Positions 52,561 to 61,033 of a DNA stretch of 64,000 nucleotides are shown here, piece by piece; positions within the stretch are counted from its first letter, which is position 1, and each line of letters opens with the position of its first letter. A program made the position numbers and the translations under genes. The notes under the pieces were generated by a model, which was given only the letters and a program-made list of their open reading frames with translations, did not search any database and had not been told where the DNA came from. Origin of the DNA: Caldicoprobacter guelmensis. GTDB taxonomy: Bacteria > Bacillota > Clostridia > Caldicoprobacterales > Caldicoprobacteraceae. The stretch covers positions 330,367 through 394,366 of the forward strand of contig NZ_JAFBDW010000003.1 of assembly GCF_016908415.1 (NCBI RefSeq), read 5' to 3'.

Positions 52561-55500
52561 TCAAATATCATGCAGGCATATGACATCCGGGCAGCCCTTC
52601 TGCTTTGCTCTTAATTTAAAAGAATTTATAAAAGCCCACGCTGTATCGAGGGAAGTTATACACGGCACCGAGTTTTCTACTGCCATCCGCCTTATCCTGA
52701 AACCATCCCTCTGCGGTATCCTTCCACGGGTAGGAGTATTGATTATCAAATTCAGCATTCCCTTCTTTATGGCATCGCCGATATTAAAATCGGGCTGATT
52801 TAGCTTGCTCAAAACCTCGGCTTTTACGCCCTTTGCCCTCAAAGCCTTTGCCGTGCCTTCAGTGGCAAATATCTTAAAGCCCAGGTCTTCAAATTCCCTT
52901 GCAAGATCTGCCGCCTCATCCTTGTAAATATCCGCAACCGTAATTAGCACATTACCATTTTCCGGAAAATTATACCCGGCAGCCACAAAGCCTTTGTACA
53001 GGGCTTCCGGCAAGCTTCTGGCCACACCCAGCACTTCACCGGTTGATTTCATCTCCGGACCCAGGCTAACCTCCACCATGGGGAGCTTATCGAAGGAGAA
53101 CACAGGCACCTTGACAGCCACAATACCCTTTTCAGGGTAAAGCCCTGTTCCATATCCCATGTCTTTTAGCTTCTCACCCAAAATCACCCTGGTTGCCAGC
53201 TCGATGATGGGCACACCGGTAACCTTACTGATATATGGTACAGTACGGCTCGAACGCGGGTTTACCTCTATGACATACAGCCGTCCCCTGTGTTCAATGA
53301 ATTGTATGTTTATAAGTCCCTTTACTTGTAAGGCAACGGCAAGCTTTTTGGTATACTCAACGATCTGCTGTATAACTCCCTTGGACAGGTTGACGGGTGG
53401 ATAAACCGATATGCTGTCTCCCGAATGTATCCCGGCCCTCTCTACATGTTCCATTATGCCCGGAATTAGTATGTCCTCTCCATCGCATACGGCATCCACT
53501 TCAATCTCTCGGCCGATTATATATTTATCAATGAGCACAGGATGCTCCTGCTTTGTACGGTTGATTATCCCCATATACTCAATTATATCATCTCTGTTAT
53601 AGGCAATCTCCATCCATTGTCCGCCCAGAACATAGGAGGGTCTCACGAGTACCGGATATCCCAGCCGTTCGGCCACTTCTAACGCCTCTTCAGCAGTAAA
53701 TGCCGTCCCACCTGCCGGCCTTAGAATACCAAGTTCTTCAAGCAGGGCATCAAACTCCTTGCGGTCCTCTGCCTTGTTGATGTATTCCGGCTGAGTACCC
53801 AAAATCCTGTAACCAGCCTCATAGATCGGCTTTGCAAGCTTGATAGCGCTCTGACCACCAAACTGCACCATTACGCCATCGGGTTTTTCCTTATCAAGCA
53901 CGTTTATGACGTATTCGGGCATGAGGGGCTCAAAATAGAGGCGGTCTGAAACATCGAAATCTGTGCTTACTGTCTCCGGATTGTTGTTTATTATCACAGC
54001 CTCATAACCCAGCTTCTCGAGAGCCCATATGCAATGTACAGAACAGTAGTCAAACTCAATGCCCTGGCCAATCCTGATAGGACCCGACCCTATGATCACA
54101 ACTTTTCTCTTTTCACCCGGATTTACTTCATCCTCACAGCCATATGAGGAATAATAATAGGGGCTTACCGCTTCAAACTCTGCCGCACAGGTATCCACCA
54201 CCTTAAACACCGGCATTATTCCGTATTGTTCCCTCTTTTCCCTTACATCTTCCGGCTTTGCCTTTACAAACCTTGCAATGGCCTGATCAGAAAAGCCCAT
54301 GTGCTTGCAGCGCTCCAGGGTTTGTTTATCTAGCTGCTCTAAAGTCAGCTTTTTAAGCTCCTCTTCCATTTTGACTATGTTCCGCAGCTTATATAAAAAG
54401 AAGGGATCTATACCCGTCTTACGGTGAATAGCCCCCACATCCATTCCCCTGCGCAAAGCTTCGGCAATCACAAACAGGCGTTCATGCGTCTTTTGCTCGA
54501 CCATAGCAACTATTTCTTCATCGCTCAATTTTGACATGCGTGGCAATTCCAGAGAATCAAACCCCAGCTCCAGGGAATACACTGCTTTCATCAAGGCCAT
54601 TTCAAAATTAGAACCTATTGCCATGACCTCTCCGGTGGCTTTCATCTTGGTCCCCAAAGTGGTATCGGCATTTACAAACTTATCAAACGGCCACCTGGGT
54701 ATCTTTACAACCACATAGTCCAAGGCGGGTTCAAAGCATGCAAAGGTTTTCCCTGTAACGCTGTTTTTTATCTCATCTAGAGTATATCCCAGGGCAATCT
54801 TTGTCGCCACCTTAGCAATGGGATAACCTGTGGCCTTGGATGCCAGCGCGCTGGAACGGCTTACCCTTGGATTGACCTCTATCACGTAGTATTTCATGCT
54901 ATGGGGATCCAAAGCAAACTGAACATTGCAGCCCCCCTCGATTTTAAGCGCATCTATTATCCTTATTGCCGCTGCCCTAAGCATCTGATATTCCTTATCT
55001 CGAAGGGTAAGCGAAGGCGCCACAACTATGCTGTCTCCAGTGTGGATCCCTACCGGGTCGATGTTCTCCATATTGCAAACCGTTATACAGTTGCCCTTGC
55101 CATCGCGCATGACCTCATATTCTATTTCCTTCCATCCTGCCACAGATTTCTCTATCAACACCTGATTGACGCGGCTGAGCCTTATCCCGTCAGCAGCAAT
55201 CCTTGCAAGCTCCTCTTCATTATTGGCGATACCCCCACCAGTACCCCCAAGTGTATAAGCCGGTCGTACCACAACCGGATACCCTATTTGTCGCGCAAAT
55301 TTCAGCGCGGTTTGCACATCGTTTGCCACCGCGCTTTCGATTACCGGCTCACCTATCTCCTCCATTGTTTTTTTGAAGGCTTCCCTGTCTTCTGCTTTTC
55401 TAATCGATTCAGCAGGGGTCCCAAGCAATTTAACATTATATTCATCCAAAAACCCGCTTTCTGCCAGCTCCATAGCCAGATTCAATCCCGTCTGCCCTCC

Positions 55501-55770
55501 GAGGGTAGGCAGGATGCTGTCTGGCCGTTCTTTTTTGATAACCTCCTTTATGACATCAACTTTCAAAGGCTCTATATAAACCCTGTCGGCCATGTATTTA
55601 TCGGTCATTATTGTAGCGGGATTACTGTTGACCAGAATAACACGGACGCCTTCCTCTTTCAATGCCCGGCATGCTTGGGTTCCGGCATAGTCAAATTCGG
55701 CCGCCTGACCGATTATTATCGGACCTGAGCCTATCACCAGTACTGCATTTACATCTTTTCTCTTAGGCAT
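52561..55770 (-). CDS. carB: Carbamoyl-phosphate synthase large subunit
   Basis: 1069 residues, full length. Two homologous ATP-grasp halves begin at about 1 (VLVIGSGPIIIGQAAEFDY) and 545 (VVIIGSGPIRIGQGIEFDY). Each has a GGTGGG or GGQW-type ATP site and EVNPRVSRSSAL or EVNPRSSRTVPY metal site. A C-terminal MGS-like allosteric domain follows (about 935-1069). It makes carbamoyl phosphate for pyrimidines and arginine. AAGGAAG lies 6 nt before the ATG at 55770; it follows carA by 19 bp. Confidence 0.97.
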   Translation of the reverse strand: MPKRKDVNAVLVIGSGPIIIGQAAEFDYAGTQACRALKEEGVRVILVNSNPATIMTDKYMADRVYIEPLKVDVIKEVIKKERPDSILPTLGGQTGLNLAMELAESGFLDEYNVKLLGTPAESIRKAEDREAFKKTMEEIGEPVIESAVANDVQTALKFARQIGYPVVVRPAYTLGGTGGGIANNEEELARIAADGIRLSRVNQVLIEKSVAGWKEIEYEVMRDGKGNCITVCNMENIDPVGIHTGDSIVVAPSLTLRDKEYQMLRAAAIRIIDALKIEGGCNVQFALDPHSMKYYVIEVNPRVSRSSALASKATGYPIAKVATKIALGYTLDEIKNSVTGKTFACFEPALDYVVVKIPRWPFDKFVNADTTLGTKMKATGEVMAIGSNFEMALMKAVYSLELGFDSLELPRMSKLSDEEIVAMVEQKTHERLFVIAEALRRGMDVGAIHRKTGIDPFFLYKLRNIVKMEEELKKLTLEQLDKQTLERCKHMGFSDQAIARFVKAKPEDVREKREQYGIMPVFKVVDTCAAEFEAVSPYYYSSYGCEDEVNPGEKRKVVIIGSGPIRIGQGIEFDYCSVHCIWALEKLGYEAVIINNNPETVSTDFDVSDRLYFEPLMPEYVINVLDKEKPDGVMVQFGGQSAIKLAKPIYEAGYRILGTQPEYINKAEDRKEFDALLEELGILRPAGGTAFTAEEALEVAERLGYPVLVRPSYVLGGQWMEIAYNRDDIIEYMGIINRTKQEHPVLIDKYIIGREIEVDAVCDGEDILIPGIMEHVERAGIHSGDSISVYPPVNLSKGVIQQIVEYTKKLAVALQVKGLINIQFIEHRGRLYVIEVNPRSSRTVPYISKVTGVPIIELATRVILGEKLKDMGYGTGLYPEKGIVAVKVPVFSFDKLPMVEVSLGPEMKSTGEVLGVARSLPEALYKGFVAAGYNFPENGNVLITVADIYKDEAADLAREFEDLGFKIFATEGTAKALRAKGVKAEVLSKLNQPDFNIGDAIKKGMLNLIINTPTRGRIPQRDGFRIRRMAVENSVPCITSLDTAWAFINSFKLRAKQKGCPDVICLHDI

Positions 55771-55789
55771 GCACATCTTCCTTTCAAGC

Positions 55790-56845
55790 CTATTGTTTAA
55801 TTAAAGCTAAAAATTCATCAAAGATAAATTCGGTATCACCGGGACCAGGACAGGCTTCAGGATGGAACTGCACGCCAAACACAGGCCTGTCTTTATACTT
55901 TAGCCCCTCGACGGTTCCGTCGTTCAAATTTTTATGCGTAATCTCTATTTTTTGAGGGTCTACACTAGTCTCTTTGACTGCATATCCGTGATTCTGCGAC
56001 GTGATATAAGTGCGATCGCGAATCAAATCCACTACGGGGTGATTGCAGCCCCTGTGCCCGTACTTCAACTTATGAGTATCTGCCCCTGCTGCCAGCGCCA
56101 GGAGCTGATGGCCCAGACATATCCCCAATACCGGTTTCCGCTCCACAAGGATTTTGATGGTCTCAATGGCTTCCACATTATCTTTAGGGTCCCCTGGTCC
56201 ATTGCTAAGCAGAACACCATCGGGATTAACGCTCAAAATCTCATGTGCATCGCTCTTTGCCGGGAATACAGTTATACGACATCCCCTTCGCCTTAAAGAT
56301 TCTATGATATTCCTTTTTACCCCAAAATCCACCACCGCTATATGAGGACCTTCTCCAGGAATAGTGTATACCTGTTTGGTAGTCACATTATCCACCGGAT
56401 TGCGGATGGTATACTCTTTCAACTGATCTATTTCCTCTTTATCAGGAAAATAGGGCATAATGAGCCCTATCATAGTACCCTTTTCCCTTATCTTTCTGGT
56501 TAAAGCCCTCGTATCTATTCCCTCAATGGCAGTTATGTTATTTTTTCTCAAATACTCCTCCAGCGTCTCCTGGCTCATCCAATTATTTGGTGTCATGCAT
56601 GCTTCTCTCACAATTAGCCCCTTTACTTTGGGGTAATCAGATTCAACATCCAGCTGATTGATGCCATAGTTGCCTATCATAGGAAATGTCATCACAACGA
56701 TTTGACCATGATATGAAGGGTCAGTTAAAATCTCCTGATATCCCGTCATTCCAGTGTTAAACACCACTTCTCCAACGACTTTTTCCTGCGATCCAAATAT
56801 AACCCCTTCGAATACCGTACCGTCCTCCAGTATCAAAAATCCCAT
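55790..56845 (-). CDS. carA: Carbamoyl-phosphate synthase small (glutaminase) subunit
   Basis: 351 residues: N-terminal CarA domain (LILEDGTVFEGVIFGS, FNTGMTGYQEILTDPSY) and C-terminal class I glutaminase with the nucleophile elbow GICLGHQLLALAAG and the His-Glu pair in FGVQFHPEACPGP. It supplies ammonia to CarB. GGAGG lies 8 nt before the ATG. First gene of carAB; no PyrR attenuator or arginine leader was recognised in the 56846-57050 region, which is otherwise AT-rich. Confidence 0.97.
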   Translation of the reverse strand: MGFLILEDGTVFEGVIFGSQEKVVGEVVFNTGMTGYQEILTDPSYHGQIVVMTFPMIGNYGINQLDVESDYPKVKGLIVREACMTPNNWMSQETLEEYLRKNNITAIEGIDTRALTRKIREKGTMIGLIMPYFPDKEEIDQLKEYTIRNPVDNVTTKQVYTIPGEGPHIAVVDFGVKRNIIESLRRRGCRITVFPAKSDAHEILSVNPDGVLLSNGPGDPKDNVEAIETIKILVERKPVLGICLGHQLLALAAGADTHKLKYGHRGCNHPVVDLIRDRTYITSQNHGYAVKETSVDPQKIEITHKNLNDGTVEGLKYKDRPVFGVQFHPEACPGPGDTEFIFDEFLALIKQ

Positions 56846-57052
56846 AATATGCCCTCCAATAAGCCGCTTATGAAAAATCGTTTAAATAAACTTGCAAATA
56901 ATAGCGTCTCATTACATTTTCACAATATTATACCTATAAAACATGCAAGAGTAAAATTACGAATTGTAATATGTGGGATAATTACAGATTATAGGTTTGA
57001 CAATAGTGTATGGTAGCAATATATCTTCAAACAGTGTCAAATAAATATAAAA

Positions 57053-57093
57053 AAGCCATGACAAGAAGAATAACACCCTCTCACCATGGCCTT
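57053..57093 (-). terminator. Terminator for the GGDEF gene
   Basis: Minus-strand stem AGGCCATG/CATGGCTT, with a large loop, followed by TTTTTTA. It lies about 130 nt downstream of the GGDEF gene stop and upstream of carA. The remaining parts of the 379-bp gap hold nothing recognised besides the carA promoter region. Confidence 0.7.
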
Positions 57094-57224
57094 ATTTGTT
57101 TATTATGGTGAATAAACAGTTCAGGTTACCTATAACACAACATAAGACTACTTGCCCTTCAAGACTCTGTGTACTCTATAAAGACTAAGGTTCAACAACA
57201 AGCTTACAGGCATTTTGAAGGGCA

Positions 57225-58841
57225 TCAATACCTCACACAGTTTCTCCCTTCATTTTTTGCCTTGTACATCATATCATCGACCCTTTTCACAATGGAATCC
57301 AGTGTATCGCCCTCCTGATACTCAACCACGCCAAAGCTGGCTGTCACGCTATCAGCCTCTCCTATTTTCAGCTGCATCAATCTCTGGCGCAATTCTTCAG
57401 CCAATTTCACCGCATCCTCCAGCTTTGTGTTGGGAAGGAGGATTATAAACTCCTCACCACCCCACCGCGCCAAGGTATCAGTCCTACGTATTCGTTCCTT
57501 TATCATGTCGACCGCAGCTTTCAATACCAAATTTCCGGTCTGATGCCCAAAGGAATCATTAAAATTTTTAAAGCGATCTATGTCAAACATTATGAGCGAA
57601 AATCTCTCACCATATCGCTGAGCCCGTAAAATCTCCTCTTCAAGCTTTTTATTAAAATATCTAAAATTATATGCGCTAGTCAGGGGATCAGTGATGGACA
57701 TCTGGTAAAGCTGCCTTTCCATCTCCTTCTTTTCGGTTATATCGTCCATTATGATTTGAGCGCCTTTGACCACTCCCTCTCTATTCAAAAGGGGTTTAAT
57801 GTGAATCCTGAGCCAGGCGCCTTTTCCCCATTTTGACCTATAAAATTTCTCAAGAGTTCGAGACACATTGTTTTGCATGCACTCTTTCAACTTCTGTGAC
57901 AATCCCGCCTCGACAAGCAGCGGAAATGTTAAAAGGTTTATGCACTGCGTTTCCTCCACCCCGGGAGACCCGAGTATCTCCAGGGCTTTTTTGTTTATAT
58001 AAACGATATTTCCATCAACATCGCATTTCAATATACCTATGGGAGCCTCCTGTGCTAGTTCAATGTACTGTTTCTGGCTTTCCTCAAGTTCGTCCTCGAC
58101 TTTCTTTTTTTCGGTAACATCAATGGAAAAGACCATGCAGTATTTAGCTCTTCTGTACTCAAAGAGCTGCATATGCGACTCAACATAATACAGTGAACCA
58201 TCTTTTCTTCTGTGAAGAGTATTAAACACCACACGCTCCTGTTTTCCAGACTTCAATTCTTCAATTATCTCTTTTAACAATTCAGCATTAAACTGAGGAT
58301 TTATATCAAAAATAGTCATCCTTTCAAGTTCAAGATGGCTGTATCCCAAGTTATTTCTGGCCGCTTCATTGACTACCACAAGCTTGAATGAGTCTGGGTC
58401 AAATATGTATAGCTCATTTACAGACGTTTCAAAAAGCCGCTCAAACACAGCTGCATACACGCTTGCCTCGTGCAGCCTCATGGCCATATCTATGGTAGAA
58501 AGCAGAGCAACCCGATCTGTATCCTTGAGCACAAAGCCATAGGCCTTAACCTTCTTAATCTTCTCTATGACTTCCTTTGAAGTGTTAGCAGTGAGAAATA
58601 CGACGGGCACATCCTGCTGCTTTGATATTATATCCGCCGTCTCAATGCCGTCCATTTTCCCGGCTAGTTCTATGTCCATCAATATCAAGTCGGGAATCAT
58701 GCCCTTCCCTATCCGCTGTACCACTTCCTCTCCTGTAGGCACAACCTCCACTTCAAAGCCATTTTTTACTAAAAAATCACCCACCATAGCGGCTGTCAAG
58801 CGGCTATCTTCCACCAGAAGAATTTTCTTTTTTCCGTTCAT
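57225..58841 (-). CDS. Response regulator-PAS-PAS-GGDEF diguanylate cyclase
   Basis: 538 residues. Receiver domain (about 1-125) with KILLVEDSRL acidic residues, phosphoacceptor in DLILMDIELAGKMDG and Lys in FVLKDTD. Two PAS domains follow (about 130-255 and 260-380; IFDINPQFNAELLKEI, GILKCDVDGNIVYINKKAL). A complete GGDEF domain with the active-site variant RWGGEEFIILLP and FSLIMFDIDRFKNFND completes it. GGEEF is catalytically competent in the family. The start at 58841 is preferred over 58889 by the conserved receiver start; its ribosome binding site is weak. Confidence 0.93.
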   Translation of the reverse strand: MNGKKKILLVEDSRLTAAMVGDFLVKNGFEVEVVPTGEEVVQRIGKGMIPDLILMDIELAGKMDGIETADIISKQQDVPVVFLTANTSKEVIEKIKKVKAYGFVLKDTDRVALLSTIDMAMRLHEASVYAAVFERLFETSVNELYIFDPDSFKLVVVNEAARNNLGYSHLELERMTIFDINPQFNAELLKEIIEELKSGKQERVVFNTLHRRKDGSLYYVESHMQLFEYRRAKYCMVFSIDVTEKKKVEDELEESQKQYIELAQEAPIGILKCDVDGNIVYINKKALEILGSPGVEETQCINLLTFPLLVEAGLSQKLKECMQNNVSRTLEKFYRSKWGKGAWLRIHIKPLLNREGVVKGAQIIMDDITEKKEMERQLYQMSITDPLTSAYNFRYFNKKLEEEILRAQRYGERFSLIMFDIDRFKNFNDSFGHQTGNLVLKAAVDMIKERIRRTDTLARWGGEEFIILLPNTKLEDAVKLAEELRQRLMQLKIGEADSVTASFGVVEYQEGDTLDSIVKRVDDMMYKAKNEGRNCVRY

Positions 58842-59222
58842 ATGCCACTTTCGTCCTTTTTGCTGAATTTTATAATAAGTTAAACCCATTTTATCAAATT
58901 TTATTGTATAATACTCCGTTGAAAATTACAATATATTTACTCTACTCATCCCACCTATTTGCAAATATCATAATTATCATAATCAATTATTAACATTTAC
59001 AAATTTGTCATTCTCAGCCGCTAATTCCATTTAACGTTAGCTAATTGTTTCTTGCTTAATACACAATTACTGAAGAAGAAAGATAGTGCATACCATTCCT
59101 TCATTTTCCTGCAATATTTCTTTCACAGATTTCAATTCAACAATAAAAATCGGAAAATTACTAACAAACCACAAACTACAAAACAACTGCAAAATTCAAA
59201 ATGACATATTTTAATTTTAATC

Positions 59223-59251
59223 TTGCATAAACTAAACTCCTATATTAAAAT
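59223..59251 (+). promoter_or_regulatory. Promoter for the FMN glutamate-synthase-like gene
   Basis: TTGCAT, a 17-nt spacer and TAAAAT, about 80 nt before the start codon at 59330. The preceding 58842-59222 stretch is AT-rich, with no gene seen. The region between promoter and gene contains a C-rich patch (TAGGTACACCCCATCCCCC). Confidence 0.65.
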
Positions 59252-59329
59252 ATAAGTGTTGTCGTAGGTACACCCCATCCCCCAACAAAAATTTTAAATT
59301 TTAATTCAAATAAGGAGGCGGGTCATAAA

Positions 59330-60910
59330 ATGTCGTTCAGTAAACCGGGACGTAGCTTGGCTACGAAAACCAGATTACGTACTCCCAACGATTTTTCACC
59401 CTTCAGTGGCATGTGTTCTGTATGCTTAGAAGGATGTACCGGTCTGTGCGAGATTGGGTTATCCTCCATAAGAGGTAGAGAAGTACTGTATCCACAACCC
59501 TTTGGTAAAATTACAGCTGCTGCAGAAAAAGATTATCCCATTGACTTTTCTCACTTCAATATCATGGGCACCGCTGTAGGAGCAGTAGGTATTGAAGCCG
59601 ACCCAGATAAGGCTATTTTCCCCGCAGTCAAGTTAGAAACTGAAATAGGAGCTGGAGATAATAAGATTAAACTGAAGATGCCAATAGTATTTCCTGCTCA
59701 AGGGTCTACCAATGTAGCTAAAGAAAACTGGGAAGGCTATGCTGGTGGAGCCGCGTTGTGCGGTGTAATTGTGACAGTGGGCGAAAATGTTTGTGCCATG
59801 GACCCCAACGCTGAAATAGTAAATGGCAAAGTGAAGCATTCTCCAGATATGGAAGCACGCGTTAACGCGTTTAGAAAATACTATAACGGATACGGTACCA
59901 TCGCAGTACAGGCAAATGTAGAAGACACCAATTTGGGAGTTTTAGAATACGCCATTGAAAAACTAGGCGTTGAAGCTGTAGAAATAAAATGGGGGCAGGG
60001 TGCCAAAGATATCGGAGGTGAAGTTAAGCTCTCATCCCTGGAACGTGCGCTACAGCTGAAAGAGCGTGGTTATATAGTACTGCCTGATCCTACAGATCCA
60101 GAAGTACAGAAGGCTTTTAAGAATGGAGCTTTTACCGAATTTGAACGGCATTCCAGATTGGGAATGGTCGACGAAGAGAGTTTCCACGCTAGAGTTAATC
60201 AATTACGCGAGGCTGGAGCTAAATATATTTTCCTAAAAACCGGGGCTTATAGACCTGCTGATCTAGCCAGAGCGGTAAAATACGCTTCAGATGCACGAAT
60301 TGACCTGTTGACAGTAGATGGTGCAGGTGGCGGTACAGGAATGAGCCCATGGCGTATGATGAATGAATGGGGTATCCCCACTGTATACATTGAAGCATTA
60401 CTTTACAATTACCTAAAACGTTTGGCAGATAAAGGCGCTTATATACCAGCAGTAGCCATAGCTGGTGGTTTTACGCTTGAAGACCATATATTCAAGGGGT
60501 TGGCTCTTGGTGCACCTTATGTAAGACTAGTAGGCATGGGGCGCTCGCCTATGACCGCTGCAATGGTCGGCAAAACTATAGGCCGTATGATACAGGAAGG
60601 CAAACTTCCCGATGACCTTAAGAAATATGGTCAATCAGTAGATCAGATATTCTATGGAGCAATTAAACTCAAAGAACAATACGGTGAAGAAGCCTTTAAC
60701 AAAATGTCACCCGCGGCAATAGCTGTATACACGTATATGGATAGGGTTATGGGCGGTTTACAACAATTAATGGCTGGAGCACGTAAGTTTGACGTTAAAT
60801 ACATCACACGAGATGATATAGCAGCTTTGACACCCGAAGCAGCTAAGATAACCGGCATCAAGTATATAATGGACGTAGATGCAGAAGAGGTAGATAAGAT
60901 ACTGGGTTAA
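59330..60910 (+). CDS. FMN-binding glutamate-synthase-family protein
   Basis: 526 residues of the GltB-2 FMN (beta/alpha)8 family without glutaminase or ferredoxin domains. A cysteine-rich N-terminal motif (CSVCLEGCTGLCEIG) may bind a cluster. The core shows VQANVEDTNLGVLEYAIEKLG, VEIKWGQGAKDIGGEVK, TVDGAGGGTGMSPW and GAPYVRLVGMGRSPM. The 3Fe-4S cysteine trio of true glutamate synthase is not visible in the C-terminal part. Such stand-alone homologues occur in anaerobes; activity as glutamate synthase is unproven. AGGAGGCGGG precedes the ATG. Monocistronic, with its own promoter and terminator. Confidence 0.88.
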   Translation: MSFSKPGRSLATKTRLRTPNDFSPFSGMCSVCLEGCTGLCEIGLSSIRGREVLYPQPFGKITAAAEKDYPIDFSHFNIMGTAVGAVGIEADPDKAIFPAVKLETEIGAGDNKIKLKMPIVFPAQGSTNVAKENWEGYAGGAALCGVIVTVGENVCAMDPNAEIVNGKVKHSPDMEARVNAFRKYYNGYGTIAVQANVEDTNLGVLEYAIEKLGVEAVEIKWGQGAKDIGGEVKLSSLERALQLKERGYIVLPDPTDPEVQKAFKNGAFTEFERHSRLGMVDEESFHARVNQLREAGAKYIFLKTGAYRPADLARAVKYASDARIDLLTVDGAGGGTGMSPWRMMNEWGIPTVYIEALLYNYLKRLADKGAYIPAVAIAGGFTLEDHIFKGLALGAPYVRLVGMGRSPMTAAMVGKTIGRMIQEGKLPDDLKKYGQSVDQIFYGAIKLKEQYGEEAFNKMSPAAIAVYTYMDRVMGGLQQLMAGARKFDVKYITRDDIAALTPEAAKITGIKYIMDVDAEEVDKILG

Positions 60911-60921
60911 ACAAAAAGCTG

Positions 60922-60970
60922 AAAAACGGGTTATCCCTACATTTTGGAAAGGGTAACCCGTTTTTATTTA
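60922..60970 (+). terminator. Terminator after the FMN glutamate-synthase-like gene
   Basis: Stem AAAAACGGGTTA/TAACCCGTTTTT with an inner CCC/GGG pairing, followed by TTTTTATTTAG. Confidence 0.92.
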
Positions 60971-61033
60971 GATTGACATATGGAAACTGGATTTAAAGAT
61001 GTTAAATTGTGAATTTTTGCAATAAAACCCTGA

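Noticed and set aside
54901..55728. Plus-strand 275-codon frame opposite carB
   Set aside because: Antisense to the conserved ATP-grasp domain; no start signal and no domain.
56846..57052. PyrR or arginine-responsive leader upstream of carA
   Set aside because: No anti-antiterminator stem, terminator or ARG-box-like palindrome could be read; only AT-rich sequence with a weak promoter.
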